Of a stretch of 64,000 nt of DNA, positions 34,014 through 42,064 are shown piece after piece. This DNA comes from Nocardia cyriacigeorgica (GTDB taxonomy: Bacteria > Actinomycetota > Actinomycetes > Mycobacteriales > Mycobacteriaceae): the NCBI RefSeq assembly GCF_005863245.1, contig NZ_VBUT01000006.1, positions 372,001 through 436,000 of the forward strand. Reading direction: 5' to 3'. Both the position numbers and the translations under genes were made by a program. The notes beneath the pieces are model-generated. The model did no database searches, was not told the origin of the DNA, and worked only from the letters and a program-made list of their open reading frames with translations. Position 1 is the stretch's first letter, and each line of letters starts with the position of its first letter.

Positions 34014-34024
34014 TTAACTTATCG
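34014..34024. promoter_or_regulatory. TTAACTTATCG site upstream of the acyl-CoA synthetase
   Basis: Shares TTAACTTA-CG with an inverted copy about 200 bases away (34217-34227). Two similar AT-rich sites facing each other in an otherwise GC-rich divergent region suggest a common operator or a pair of -10 regions. Inferred. Confidence 0.4.
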
Positions 34025-34216
34025 TGTGTTAGCCGGGGCTGGTGGCGGTTCTTGGGATATGCGCCCGGCCTGCGCCTAGTCGCGATGCAGCGGTTGCTGA
34101 CCGGCGCGAGAATCTAGGCGATCCACAGCGACTGTTGCGCGATCCGGCCCCGCGCACTCCGGGTGCGGAAGCACTGTCGGCGCGCGTTTCACGGCCTGGT
34201 CGTAATGCAGAATCAT

Positions 34217-34227
34217 CGTTAAGTTAA
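34217..34227. promoter_or_regulatory. CGTTAAGTTAA site upstream of the GMC oxidoreductase
   Basis: Reverse complement of the site at 34014-34024 with one mismatch; part of a short palindrome GTTAAGTTAAC. About 55 bases before the GMC start. Candidate regulator site or promoter element. Confidence 0.4.
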
Positions 34228-34279
34228 CAACATCCCTCCCGCCGTGATAGAACACATCGACCAGTACGAAGGGGTGTGC

Positions 34280-34750
34280 ATGGAGCCGACAGCACGGCAG
34301 CGCGCGGCGCTGGACCTGATCTGCGATACGTTCGCCCCGGGCGACGGGCGGGAGCTGCCGTCGGCGAGCGAGCTGGGCGCGGTCGACACGGTCCTGCGAA
34401 TGCTCGAACGCAATCCGCGCGACGCGGAAACCAAGCAACTGATGACGCTGCTGAACCTGTGGGACTCGCGGGCGTTCGGACTGCTCACCGGCAGCGGCCC
34501 GCGACGTTTCTCATCACTGTCGCAGCAGCAGCGCGAGCAGGCACTGCTGCGGCTCGGCGATTCCCGGTTCGCGGTCAAGCGCACCCTGTTCCACGCCCTC
34601 AAATCGGCGGCCCTGCTCGCCTACAACGTGACCCCAGGCCCCACCGGGGCGAATCCGCTGTGGAAGCAGATGGGCTACCCGGATCCGCCGGGTCCCCGGC
34701 GGCTGCCGCGGACCCGGCGCTCGCACCGCTGCGGCCGACCGAGCCGATGA
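34280..34750 (+). CDS. N-terminal helical domain of a fatty-alcohol-oxidase-type GMC enzyme (split)
   Basis: Residues EPTARQRAALDLICDTFAPG open a helical domain of about 150 residues known from the N-terminal part of long-chain alcohol oxidases and gluconate-2-dehydrogenase subunit 3. The frame reaches NPLWKQMGYPDPPGP and then degenerates into an Arg-rich tail ending in an ATGA overlap with the FAD domain. A one-base change in the C4 run at 34694-34697 would fuse both into one protein of about 650 residues. I chose the internal ATG with a GAAGGGG site; an upstream ATG adds 12 residues. Confidence 0.65.
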   Translation: MEPTARQRAALDLICDTFAPGDGRELPSASELGAVDTVLRMLERNPRDAETKQLMTLLNLWDSRAFGLLTGSGPRRFSSLSQQQREQALLRLGDSRFAVKRTLFHALKSAALLAYNVTPGPTGANPLWKQMGYPDPPGPRRLPRTRRSHRCGRPSR

Positions 34751-36234
34751 CCCTCACCTGCGATGTGGTCATCGTCGGCTCCGGCGCGGGTGGCGGCACG
34801 GCGGCCGCGGTACTGGCCGAGGCGGGCCTGGATGTCGTGGTGCTCGAACGCGGCGAGTACTACGACGACCGCGACTTCGGGACCGGCGAGCGGGACGGGC
34901 TGCTGCGGCTCTACGCCCCCGGCCCGCAATCCACCACCGAGGGCCAGCTCACCCTCGCCGCGGGCAGCTGCCTCGGCGGCGGCACCGTCGTCAACTGGAG
35001 TACCTCACTGCCCACCCCTGACGATGTGCGCGCGGAATGGGCGGAACTGGGCGTACCGCAGTTCACCGCAACGGAATTCGATGACGCACTGGCCGCCGTG
35101 CAGCGCCGGCTCGGGGTGAATCGCGACCATTCACCGCTGTCGGCGCGCGATGCCGTCCTCGAACGCGGCGCCACGGCGCTGGGCTGGGATGTGGACACCC
35201 TGCCGCGCAATGTCTCCGACGCCTGCGACGCCGGTGTCGACTGCGGCAGCTGCGGCTACGGTTGCCGCCTCGGCGCCAAGCAATCGGTCACCAAGACCTG
35301 GCTCCAAGACGCCGCGGCCTGTGGCGCCCGCCTGGTCGTCGACGCGAACGTGCGCACCATCGAGGTGAAAAACGGGCGCGCCGAAGGAGTTACGGCCGAA
35401 ACGGGCAGCGGTATCCGCATCGACGTGCGCGCCCGCGCGGTCGTGGTGGCCGCCGGCGCGATCCAGACCCCCGCCCTGTTGCGGCGTTCCGGTCTGCACG
35501 ACGACAGCATCGGCCGCTACCTGCGCCTGCATCCGGCGGCCGCCGTGTACGGGGTCTTCGATGAGGAGATCCGGCCCTGGGAGGGCGGGTTGCAGGCGCG
35601 GATCTGCCGCCATGACCAGAATCTGGATGGACGCGGCTACGGCGTCATCTACGAAACCGGGCCGGTGCAGCCAGGTCTGGCGGTCGGCTTCATGAACTGG
35701 CGCGGCGCCGCGGCACACCGGGCGCGGATGCTCGAGCTCGCCCACACCGGCGTCGTCGGCGTCATCACCCGCGACCGCGACCACGGCCGCGTCACCATCG
35801 ACCGCAGCGGTGAGGCGAAGGTGTCGTACCGGTTGTCCGATTACGATCGGGCACATCTGCGGACCGGAATCGGCGGTGCGGCAAGGATTCTCGAAGCAGC
35901 AGGTGCGCGCCGCATCTTCTCCGGGCATCAAGCCGGTGTCTCCTACGAGCCCGGCGTCCGCGGTTCGCACGCCGAATTCGTCGCCGCCGGTGACGCCGCG
36001 GGCTACGGCCCCGGCCAGTGCGCGATGGCGGCACTGCACATCATGGGCTCGGCACGGATGGGCGGATCGCGGGAGAACTCGGCGACCGATCCGGACGGCG
36101 CCACTTGGGAGGTGCCGAATATCGTCGTCGCCGACGCATCCTGCTTTCCTACCTCCTCGGGTGTGAACCCGATGGTGACGATCGAGGCCATCGCCTACAT
36201 GAACGCGAAACGTCTGGCCGCTCGACTGGTGTGA
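34747..36234 (+). CDS. GMC oxidoreductase FAD domain (fatty alcohol oxidase type)
   Basis: The second part is about 495 residues: TCDVVIVGSGAGGGTAAAVL is the FAD motif, GSCLGGGTVVNWS the GMC signature, a cysteine cluster CDAGVDCGSCGYGC follows, and the C terminus AALHIMGSARMGG ... NPMVTIEAIAYMNAKR carries the usual His/Asn region. This branch oxidises long-chain alcohols to aldehydes. The frame before its ATG also reads as a linker (PAAAADPALAPLRPTEP), supporting the view that it is fused to the preceding domain apart from a frameshift, rather than a separate gene. Divergent acyl-CoA synthetase supports a lipid role. Confidence 0.85.
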   Translation: MTLTCDVVIVGSGAGGGTAAAVLAEAGLDVVVLERGEYYDDRDFGTGERDGLLRLYAPGPQSTTEGQLTLAAGSCLGGGTVVNWSTSLPTPDDVRAEWAELGVPQFTATEFDDALAAVQRRLGVNRDHSPLSARDAVLERGATALGWDVDTLPRNVSDACDAGVDCGSCGYGCRLGAKQSVTKTWLQDAAACGARLVVDANVRTIEVKNGRAEGVTAETGSGIRIDVRARAVVVAAGAIQTPALLRRSGLHDDSIGRYLRLHPAAAVYGVFDEEIRPWEGGLQARICRHDQNLDGRGYGVIYETGPVQPGLAVGFMNWRGAAAHRARMLELAHTGVVGVITRDRDHGRVTIDRSGEAKVSYRLSDYDRAHLRTGIGGAARILEAAGARRIFSGHQAGVSYEPGVRGSHAEFVAAGDAAGYGPGQCAMAALHIMGSARMGGSRENSATDPDGATWEVPNIVVADASCFPTSSGVNPMVTIEAIAYMNAKRLAARLV

Positions 36235-36425
36235 CGCTGGGCCGATGCCTGCGCACGACCGCGGGCACGTAGCGGTGAGTGCTGCGGCTCGACCCGGCCG
36301 GTGATCGGCGCGGCCCTCGCTATCGATGCGGTCGCCGGTCGATGTGGTTCCGGCTCGGCGCGGCCCGCACAGGCGGAAGGGGCTCACCGACGCGGCGGTC
36401 CAGCTGACGCGGTTCGCGATTGCCG

Positions 36426-36698
36426 CTATCCGCCGGCGACCGCGGGAATGATCATCACCTCGCTGCCGGATTTCAACGGAGTGTCGATCCCCGCGAGCGT
36501 CCGGCATTCATCGCCGTCGACATAGAAGTTCACGTACCGGCGCAACCGCCCGGTCTCATCGCGCAGCCGGCGCTCCAACGCGGGGAACTGCGCACGCAAT
36601 TCATCGAGCAGGGTGCGCAGCGACGCCGCGTCGATGTCGAGTTCCCGCTCACCGCCCACGTAGGGACGCAGCACTGACGGCAGCCGGACGGTAGCCAC
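36426..36698 (-). CDS. MoaD/ThiS-like sulfur-carrier protein
   Basis: A 90-residue ubiquitin-fold protein. It reads TVRLPSVLRPYVGGERELDI, has a helix (SLRTLLDELRAQFPAL), and ends in SGSEVMIIPAVAGG, i.e. with the C-terminal Gly-Gly needed for thiocarboxylation. It begins at GTG five bases after the stop of the propeller gene, so it is translationally coupled to it. No molybdopterin or thiamine genes are nearby, so its partner pathway is unclear; urm1-like protein modification or a dedicated sulfur-transfer role are possible. Confidence 0.82.
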   Translation of the reverse strand: MATVRLPSVLRPYVGGERELDIDAASLRTLLDELRAQFPALERRLRDETGRLRRYVNFYVDGDECRTLAGIDTPLKSGSEVMIIPAVAGG

Positions 36699-36703
36699 GA
36701 CAG

Positions 36704-37801
36704 CTATCCGATCACCGCGGCGCGCACGCACAGCACGTCCGGGAGCTTGTCGGCCACGAGCTGCCAGTGGTCGCCTTCGTCGGGGCTGCAATAGACCTCG
36801 CCGTTGCGAGTGCCGACATAGATGCCCGCGGGGTCGGCGTCGTCGGCGCACATGGCATCGCGCATGACCGCCGCCCAGAACGGCACCTGGGGCAGACCAT
36901 CGGTCTGCGCCGACCAGGTGTCGCCGCCGTCCTCGCTGCGGTAGACCGCGAAGCGGGCGTCCGGCGGGAAACGGAACCGCTCCATCTCCGCGTCGAGCGG
37001 GAAGGTGTAGATCACGCCGGGCCGGCGCGGATGCGCGACGATCGGGAACCCGAAGTTGGAGGGCGGCAGCCCACCATCGATCCGCTGCCAGCTCAGACCG
37101 TCATCGACACTGCGGAATACGCCGCCGTGATTTTGCAGGTACAGCGTGCTCGGGGTCTGCGCGTCGCGGGCCACCTTGTGCACGCATTGGCCCCATTCGG
37201 GCACCTCGTCGGGCATGAAGTCGGCGGTCACGCCCTTGTTCGTCGGCGTCCACGACGCGCCGCCGTCCGCGCTCTGATAGACCCCGCCGGTGGAAATGGC
37301 GACCGCAAGCCGCCGGGTGTCGGACGGATGCGTGAGGATCGTGTGCAGCGCCAGTCCGCCGCCGCCGGGCTGCCACTGCGGACGATGCGGATGCTCCCAC
37401 AACCCGCGGACCAGCTCGAATGTCCGCCCGCCGTCGGTGGATCGGAACAGGGCCGCCGGTTCGACGCCCGCGTACACCACGTCCGGTTCGTTCGCGGTGG
37501 CCGGCGCGATCTGCCAGACCCCTTCCAACGCGGCTCCGGTGTCCTCCGGAAACGCCAGCGGTGCGTCGTCGGGCTCGGTCCAGGTCTCGCCGAGATCGTC
37601 GCTGGAGACCATCGTCGGACCGAAATGGCTGTTGAGCACGCCGGTGAGCAGACGTGGCCGCGGCCCGCGGGTGTCGATGGCCAGGGCCTTCACATCGGCG
37701 ACCGGGAACTGTGGAGTGCTGACCTCCCAGCTCGACCGGCCGTCAATACTGCGCGCCAGGAACAGGCCCTTGCGCGTTCCGATTCCGAGCATCACGTCCA
37801 T
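36704..37801 (-). CDS. Asp-box beta-propeller (sialidase-like) protein
   Basis: A 365-residue propeller with at least six Asp-box repeats: SSDDLGETWTEP, RSTDGGRTFELV, QSADGGASWTPT, RSVDDGLSWQRI, RSEDGGDTWSAQ and SPDEGDHWQLV. The chosen ATG has a GGAGG site. No signal peptide is visible, so it is probably cytoplasmic, unlike secreted sialidases, and the catalytic residues of true sialidases are not evident. Its tight coupling to a MoaD/ThiS-like gene is the notable context. Function not predicted. Confidence 0.8.
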   Translation of the reverse strand: MDVMLGIGTRKGLFLARSIDGRSSWEVSTPQFPVADVKALAIDTRGPRPRLLTGVLNSHFGPTMVSSDDLGETWTEPDDAPLAFPEDTGAALEGVWQIAPATANEPDVVYAGVEPAALFRSTDGGRTFELVRGLWEHPHRPQWQPGGGGLALHTILTHPSDTRRLAVAISTGGVYQSADGGASWTPTNKGVTADFMPDEVPEWGQCVHKVARDAQTPSTLYLQNHGGVFRSVDDGLSWQRIDGGLPPSNFGFPIVAHPRRPGVIYTFPLDAEMERFRFPPDARFAVYRSEDGGDTWSAQTDGLPQVPFWAAVMRDAMCADDADPAGIYVGTRNGEVYCSPDEGDHWQLVADKLPDVLCVRAAVIG

Positions 37802-37985
37802 AGCCGACCTCCGAGGGTCACCGCCACGCCGACGGGTGTGAGCGTACTCCCGGGCGCGCCGCGACCCGCCCGAAACGGGCCGAGGCGACACCCGCGACGC
37901 ACCCCGCGATCCCGACGTGACCTTTCCGCGATGGTTTCGTAATCTAGCCGTGATCTGTTCCCGAGAAAGGCGGTGGTCGAGTTTC

Positions 37986-38609
37986 ATGCCCGGTCAACAT
38001 CGCAAACCGGCGGCAACCCGAAAACTCGCGCCACTGGCCGTCTGCGGCGTCGCGGCGACCGTCATCGGCATCGTGTCGGTGGAGATGGGATCGACGCAGG
38101 CTGCGCAGCCTGCGCCGGTAGCCGAGTCCCGGCCCGAGCCCGCCAGAGACCAGGCCCCGGCGGCCGCGCCCACTCCACCTGCCCCGGCTCCGGTACAGCA
38201 GGTGGCCGCCGCCGATCCGGCCCTGATGGCGAAGGCGGCGATCCAGCATTCACCGTGCTCATCGGTGCTCGCCGGCGCACTTCCGCATGTGGCGCAAGTG
38301 GGCCATCTGATCGGTAAGACCTTCGCCGTCGCCGATATCGGTGGCGCCATCGGCCGCGGCAACGACGATCACGGCGCGGGCCTTGCCCTCGACTTCATGA
38401 CCTCCGACCCCGCGCAGGGTGATGCCATCGCGAATTTCGTGCTGGCGAACAAGCAGCGATTCGGCGTGACCTACGTGATCTGGCAGCAGCGCTACAACGA
38501 CGGCAGCGGCTGGTCGTTCATGGAAGACCGCGGCAGCGCCACCGCCAACCACTACGACCACGTGCACGTGTCCTTCGCGCCCGACGCCGCCGTGAACCTC
38601 ATCTGCTGA
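37986..38609 (+). CDS. Secreted ARB-07466-like protein
   Basis: A 207-residue exported protein. The signal/anchor region lies at about 12-38 (LAPLAVCGVAATVIGIVSVE), followed by a Pro/Ala-rich linker (40-80) and a C-terminal domain that ends VTYVIWQQRYN ... MEDRGSATANHYDHVHVSF, matching the ARB-07466-type domain found in cell-wall-associated proteins. The His-Tyr-Asp-His-Val-His cluster looks like a metal site. I use the ATG preceded by GAAAGGCGG; an upstream frame adds 23 residues without a typical signal. Confidence 0.78.
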   Translation: MPGQHRKPAATRKLAPLAVCGVAATVIGIVSVEMGSTQAAQPAPVAESRPEPARDQAPAAAPTPPAPAPVQQVAAADPALMAKAAIQHSPCSSVLAGALPHVAQVGHLIGKTFAVADIGGAIGRGNDDHGAGLALDFMTSDPAQGDAIANFVLANKQRFGVTYVIWQQRYNDGSGWSFMEDRGSATANHYDHVHVSFAPDAAVNLIC

Positions 38610-38727
38610 TCCCGCTGACGGAGTTGCTGCGGGAGAGCCTGTTACTGCTCGCCGGTCCGGGGTAGTCACGGTAACGGTGCAGCGTTGCGCCGACCCATAC
38701 CGGATATTCCGAAGGGACGAGACCCGC

Positions 38728-39684
38728 ATGAGCAACACCACGACGCTTCTGGCGCAGTTACGCGCTGTCCTCGACCTCACCAACACCGAAATCCAGATCG
38801 CCGAAACCCGGCTCGGCCAGGCCCGCACCGAGGCGGTGCGCCGGGAACTGTCCGAGAACGCCGACAATGCCCGCGCCCGCGCCGAGGCCATCGAGGCCGC
38901 CGTGCGCGAACTCGGCGGCGTACCACCGCTGATCGGCCCGTTCCTCGGCCGCGCCGCCGCCGCGATCAAGGCGATGGCCGAGCAGGCTCAGCCGTTCGAC
39001 GAAGCCCTGCTGGGTGATCTGGCCCTCGAACACCAGCTGCTCGATCGGGCCCGCTACATCAAGGCGCTCGCCACCGCCGACAAACAGGCCGACATCGTGT
39101 CCCTGGCCGACCAGCTGATCACCGCGCATTCGGCGACCGTCGACTGGATCACCACCGTGCTGGCCGAAGACGCCCTCGGCGGCCCCGCCGCACTGCGCCG
39201 GACCCCATTCCAGGCGGTCGCGGGCACCGCGGTGAAGCTGGTGAATCTGCCGGTCACCTGGTCGGCCCGCAGCCTGGACCGGGTGGTGGACACCGTCCGC
39301 GCAACCCCGCCCGCGCTCGGCGATCTGCTCGCTCAGGGCGCGCACGCCGGCGATGTCGCGGTCAAGACCCTCACAGCGTCTCGCGATGCGGCGCTCGAGA
39401 CCGCCGAGCGTGTGGTCCGGCGGGAAGGCGCCGGCTCGGCTGCCGATGCCGTGCACTCGCTGCGTTCCGTCACCGGAATCCTCGAGCCCGAGGAGTTGCC
39501 GATCGCCGACTACGACGAGCTCAACGTCGGGGAGGCGGTGGCCGAGATCAAGGAGCTGACCGACCCGGCCGACGTACGCGCGATCATCGCCTACGAGGAG
39601 GCGAACAAGAACCGCCAGGGTGTGGTCTCGGCAGCGCAGACCCGGCTGGCCGCGATCGCGCAGGAGGTCACCGGCATCACCTGA
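38728..39684 (+). CDS. Ferritin-like / lipid-droplet-type helical protein
   Basis: A 318-residue mainly helical protein. The N-terminal half is a ferritin-like helix bundle (LRAVLDLTNTEIQIAETRL and EHQLLDRARYIKALATADKQ). The C terminus IADYDELNVGEAVAEIKELT ... IIAYEEANKNRQGVVSA resembles the repeat of mycobacterial lipid-droplet-associated proteins (YDxLxV...YExxNxxR). A GAAGGG site precedes the ATG. It precedes the lipase-maturation-factor gene on the same strand, consistent with lipid-related function. Confidence 0.65.
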   Translation: MSNTTTLLAQLRAVLDLTNTEIQIAETRLGQARTEAVRRELSENADNARARAEAIEAAVRELGGVPPLIGPFLGRAAAAIKAMAEQAQPFDEALLGDLALEHQLLDRARYIKALATADKQADIVSLADQLITAHSATVDWITTVLAEDALGGPAALRRTPFQAVAGTAVKLVNLPVTWSARSLDRVVDTVRATPPALGDLLAQGAHAGDVAVKTLTASRDAALETAERVVRREGAGSAADAVHSLRSVTGILEPEELPIADYDELNVGEAVAEIKELTDPADVRAIIAYEEANKNRQGVVSAAQTRLAAIAQEVTGIT

Positions 39685-39760
39685 GCCGTGCCGGAAGAAC
39701 ACCGCCCGATCAGGTGTTTTCCTTCACAGACGGTGATGTCGAACGTAGGCGATCGGCGCG

Positions 39761-41299
39761 ATGTTCGGGTTCTACGACTCCGGTTACGTGCTGGCCCGGC
39801 TGATCTTCGAGCGACTGCTCGGGCTGGTGTACCTGGTTGCCTTCGTATCGACGCTGGCCCAGTTCCGGGCACTGTGCGGCGACCACGGATTGCTGCCCGC
39901 GCGCCGGTACCTGCGGGCGGCGGGGTTCCGGCGCGCGCCCAGCCTGTTCCAGTTGCACTACTCCGATCGGATGGCGATGGTGCTGGCTGGGCTCGGCGTC
40001 GTGCTGTCGGCATCCGTCGTGGTCGGAGTTCTCGATGTGGTGCCGTTGGCCGTGGCCATGGCGCTCTGGGCGACGCTGTGGGTGCTGTATCTGTCGTTCG
40101 TGCACGCCGGGCGGGCCTTCTACGGCTTCGTCTGGGAGATGCTGCTGCTGGAAGTCGGGTTCCTGGCGATCTTCCTCGGCAACTCCGACACCGCGCCACC
40201 GATCCTGATGGTGTTCCTGCTGCGCTGGGTGTTGCTGCGGCTCGAGGTCGGCGCCGGCTTGATCAAGATCCGAAACGATCCGGCCTGGCGTGACCTCACC
40301 GCCCTCTACTACCACCACGAGACCCAGCCGCTGCCGAATCGGTTCAGCTGGTATTTCCACCATCTGCCCAAACCGATCCACCGCTTGGAGGTGCTCGGCA
40401 ACCATGTGGCGCAACTGATCGTGCCGTTCGGGCTGCTGTGCCCGCAGCCGATCGCGTCGGTGTCGGCGGTGATCATCATCGTCACGCAGCTGTGGTTGAT
40501 GGTCAGCGGGAATTTCGCCTGGCTGAACCTGCTTACCATCACCCTGGCCACGCTCGCCCTCGACGGCCGCTTGCTGAACGCGATCCTGCCCATCGAACCG
40601 ACTGCCGCGCCGGACGGGCCGGTCTGGTTCACCGTCCTCGTCACGGTCGTCGCCGTGATGATGGTGGCGCTGAGCTGGGCGCCGGTGCGCAATATGGCTT
40701 CGCGCAACCAGGTGATGAACGCCGCGTTCAACCGCTTCTATCTCGGCAACACCTACGGCCTGTTCGGCCATATCACCCGCACCCGGTTCGAGATCGTCAT
40801 CGAGGGCACCGACGACGACCCCGACGCCGACCCCACCTGGAAGCCGTACGAGTTCAAAGGCAAGCCGGGCACACCCACCCGGCGGCCGCGTCAGGTGGCG
40901 CCCTATCACCTGCGGCTGGACTGGATGATGTGGTTCGCGGCCATGTCGAGCCGCTACGCCGAAACCTGGTTCCTGAGCCTGATGGTCAAACTGCTGCAAG
41001 GCGATCCGGCGACACTGCGGCTACTCGGCACGAATCCGTTCCCGCAGCGACCGCCGAAGTACGTGCGCGCGCTGCTGTACGTCTACCGGTTCACTTCTCG
41101 CGAGGAGCGACGCCGCACCGGGGCCTGGTGGTCGCGCGAGCTGATCGACGAATACATGCCGCCGGCAGCACTGCTCACCACACGGCAGGTCGAAGCGGAC
41201 GGGTCCGCGTCCTCCGAGGGCCGCGAGTTCTCCGGCCGTGATGCCGAGGGCCGCGACTCCACGCGCGACGACCGTCCGCGTCATCGCGGCACCCGATGA
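39761..41299 (+). CDS. Lipase maturation factor family membrane protein
   Basis: A 512-residue protein of the LMF family. It has about six to eight membrane helices in the N-terminal 340 residues (YDSGYVLARLIFERLLGLVY, LLRWVLLRLEVGAGLIKIRN), then a conserved soluble region NTYGLFGHITRTRFEIVIEG and LDWMMWFAA. The tail of 50 residues is disordered. The eukaryotic LMF1 folds lipases in the ER; bacterial members may act at the cytoplasmic membrane. The preceding gene encodes a lipid-droplet-type protein, and lipases lie elsewhere in the window. Role inferred. Confidence 0.85.
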   Translation: MFGFYDSGYVLARLIFERLLGLVYLVAFVSTLAQFRALCGDHGLLPARRYLRAAGFRRAPSLFQLHYSDRMAMVLAGLGVVLSASVVVGVLDVVPLAVAMALWATLWVLYLSFVHAGRAFYGFVWEMLLLEVGFLAIFLGNSDTAPPILMVFLLRWVLLRLEVGAGLIKIRNDPAWRDLTALYYHHETQPLPNRFSWYFHHLPKPIHRLEVLGNHVAQLIVPFGLLCPQPIASVSAVIIIVTQLWLMVSGNFAWLNLLTITLATLALDGRLLNAILPIEPTAAPDGPVWFTVLVTVVAVMMVALSWAPVRNMASRNQVMNAAFNRFYLGNTYGLFGHITRTRFEIVIEGTDDDPDADPTWKPYEFKGKPGTPTRRPRQVAPYHLRLDWMMWFAAMSSRYAETWFLSLMVKLLQGDPATLRLLGTNPFPQRPPKYVRALLYVYRFTSREERRRTGAWWSRELIDEYMPPAALLTTRQVEADGSASSEGREFSGRDAEGRDSTRDDRPRHRGTR

Positions 41300-41326
41300 T
41301 TCGGTGTCGGCCGGTTCGCCGCAGCG

Positions 41327-41494
41327 CTAATGCCCGGTGCGCGCCCCGGTGTCGACGACCAGCGCGACCAGCATCGCCGTGGCGGCCAGCAGGCTGAGCC
41401 CGATCAGGATCACCGGTGCGGTACCGACGGCAGCGAGGACGGCGAGGCAGGCGAGGAAGGCGAGGATGTACTGGTGCGCGTGCTGTGGTGCCAT
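41327..41494 (-). CDS. Tiny two-helix membrane protein
   Basis: A 55-residue protein that falls below usual ORF cut-offs. Two hydrophobic stretches (YILAFLACLAVLAAVGTAPV and ILIGLSLLAATAMLVALVVD) predict two membrane helices. An AAAGGAA site precedes the ATG. Its start overlaps the unusual C-terminal tail of the cold-shock gene on the same strand in another frame. The binding site, length and composition make it credible; function unknown. Confidence 0.72.
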   Translation of the reverse strand: MAPQHAHQYILAFLACLAVLAAVGTAPVILIGLSLLAATAMLVALVVDTGARTGH

Positions 41495-41826
41495 CGGATT
41501 CCTTTCGGCCGGGATCGGTGCGGACGGTGCGGTGACCGCGTGTACGGGCGAACCTTCACGGCTTCGGGACCGCTGCGGGTGTGCGTGGTGGTGAAAACGA
41601 CCGGTTGTCCGGCGGACAGGGTCTTGTAGCCGGTGGTCTCGATCGCGGAGAAGTCGACGAAGACCGCCTCGGTGCCGTCATCGGGGGAGAGGAACCCGAA
41701 TCCCTTCTCCGCGTTGAACCAGGCCACGGTGCCGTGCCGCCATTCGTCGGTGCCGCTGTCGGCGGGCGCGGTGTGGTCGGAATGGGGGACGACGAGGTCT
41801 GCATCGCTGCTGAAGGTCGAGGTCAT
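41410..41826 (-). CDS. Cold-shock domain protein with an extended tail
   Basis: A 138-residue protein. The cold-shock domain lies at about 30-93: GTVAWFNAEKGFGFLSPDDG and AVFVDFSAIETTGYKTL are RNP1/RNP2-like nucleic-acid binding motifs. A 28-residue N terminus precedes it. After the expected end of the domain (EAVKVRPY) the frame runs on for about 45 residues rich in Arg, Ser, Pro and His into the next small gene. The usual stop appears to be missing, so the tail may be non-native. An AGGAG site lies before the ATG and a palindromic promoter region further up. Confidence 0.78.
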   Translation of the reverse strand: MTSTFSSDADLVVPHSDHTAPADSGTDEWRHGTVAWFNAEKGFGFLSPDDGTEAVFVDFSAIETTGYKTLSAGQPVVFTTTHTRSGPEAVKVRPYTRSPHRPHRSRPKGIRWHHSTRTSTSSPSSPASPSSLPSVPHR

Positions 41827-41895
41827 CGCGAACTCCTGTACGCAGGCGGTGACGGGCCCGTGCCGGCCCGCGAGCTCCGATCAATGAGGTCCTGC

Positions 41896-41921
41896 TGTCA
41901 GATAACCTATGCCATCTGACA
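41896..41921. promoter_or_regulatory. Palindromic operator in the csp promoter region
   Basis: TGTCAGAT and ATCTGACA form a perfect 8-bp inverted repeat spaced by ten bases; a second nested repeat CTATG/CATAG overlaps it. It lies 70-95 bases before the cold-shock gene start in an AT-rich island, which fits a regulator site near the promoter. Regulator unknown. Confidence 0.55.
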
Positions 41922-42064
41922 TAGATTTCTTATAGCACTCGGGTAAGCGTAGTTTCAAGTCGGTGTGGCGCCCGCGGCATCCGACATGCGCTGCGGCACG
42001 GGCGTTATCGTTGCGCCGGGGCTGAGGCCGGGGCCGAGGACGCCGGTGGCGGACAGGAGGCGTG

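Larger units (their letters stand above)
33944..34279. other. Divergent intergenic region
   Basis: These 336 bases lie between the acyl-CoA synthetase and the alcohol oxidase. It is AT-richer than its surroundings at both ends and carries the paired TTAACTTA sites. No gene seen. Confidence 0.5.

Noticed and set aside
37840..37985. A cyclic-di-AMP (ydaO) riboswitch upstream of the secreted ARB-07466-like gene
   Set aside because: Looked for because such leaders precede cell-wall genes in actinobacteria, but the region is short and lacks recognisable conserved blocks.
41933..41940. TAGCACTC, a half-site of the HrcA CIRCE element, near csp
   Set aside because: No second half at the expected nine-base spacing, so it is likely chance.
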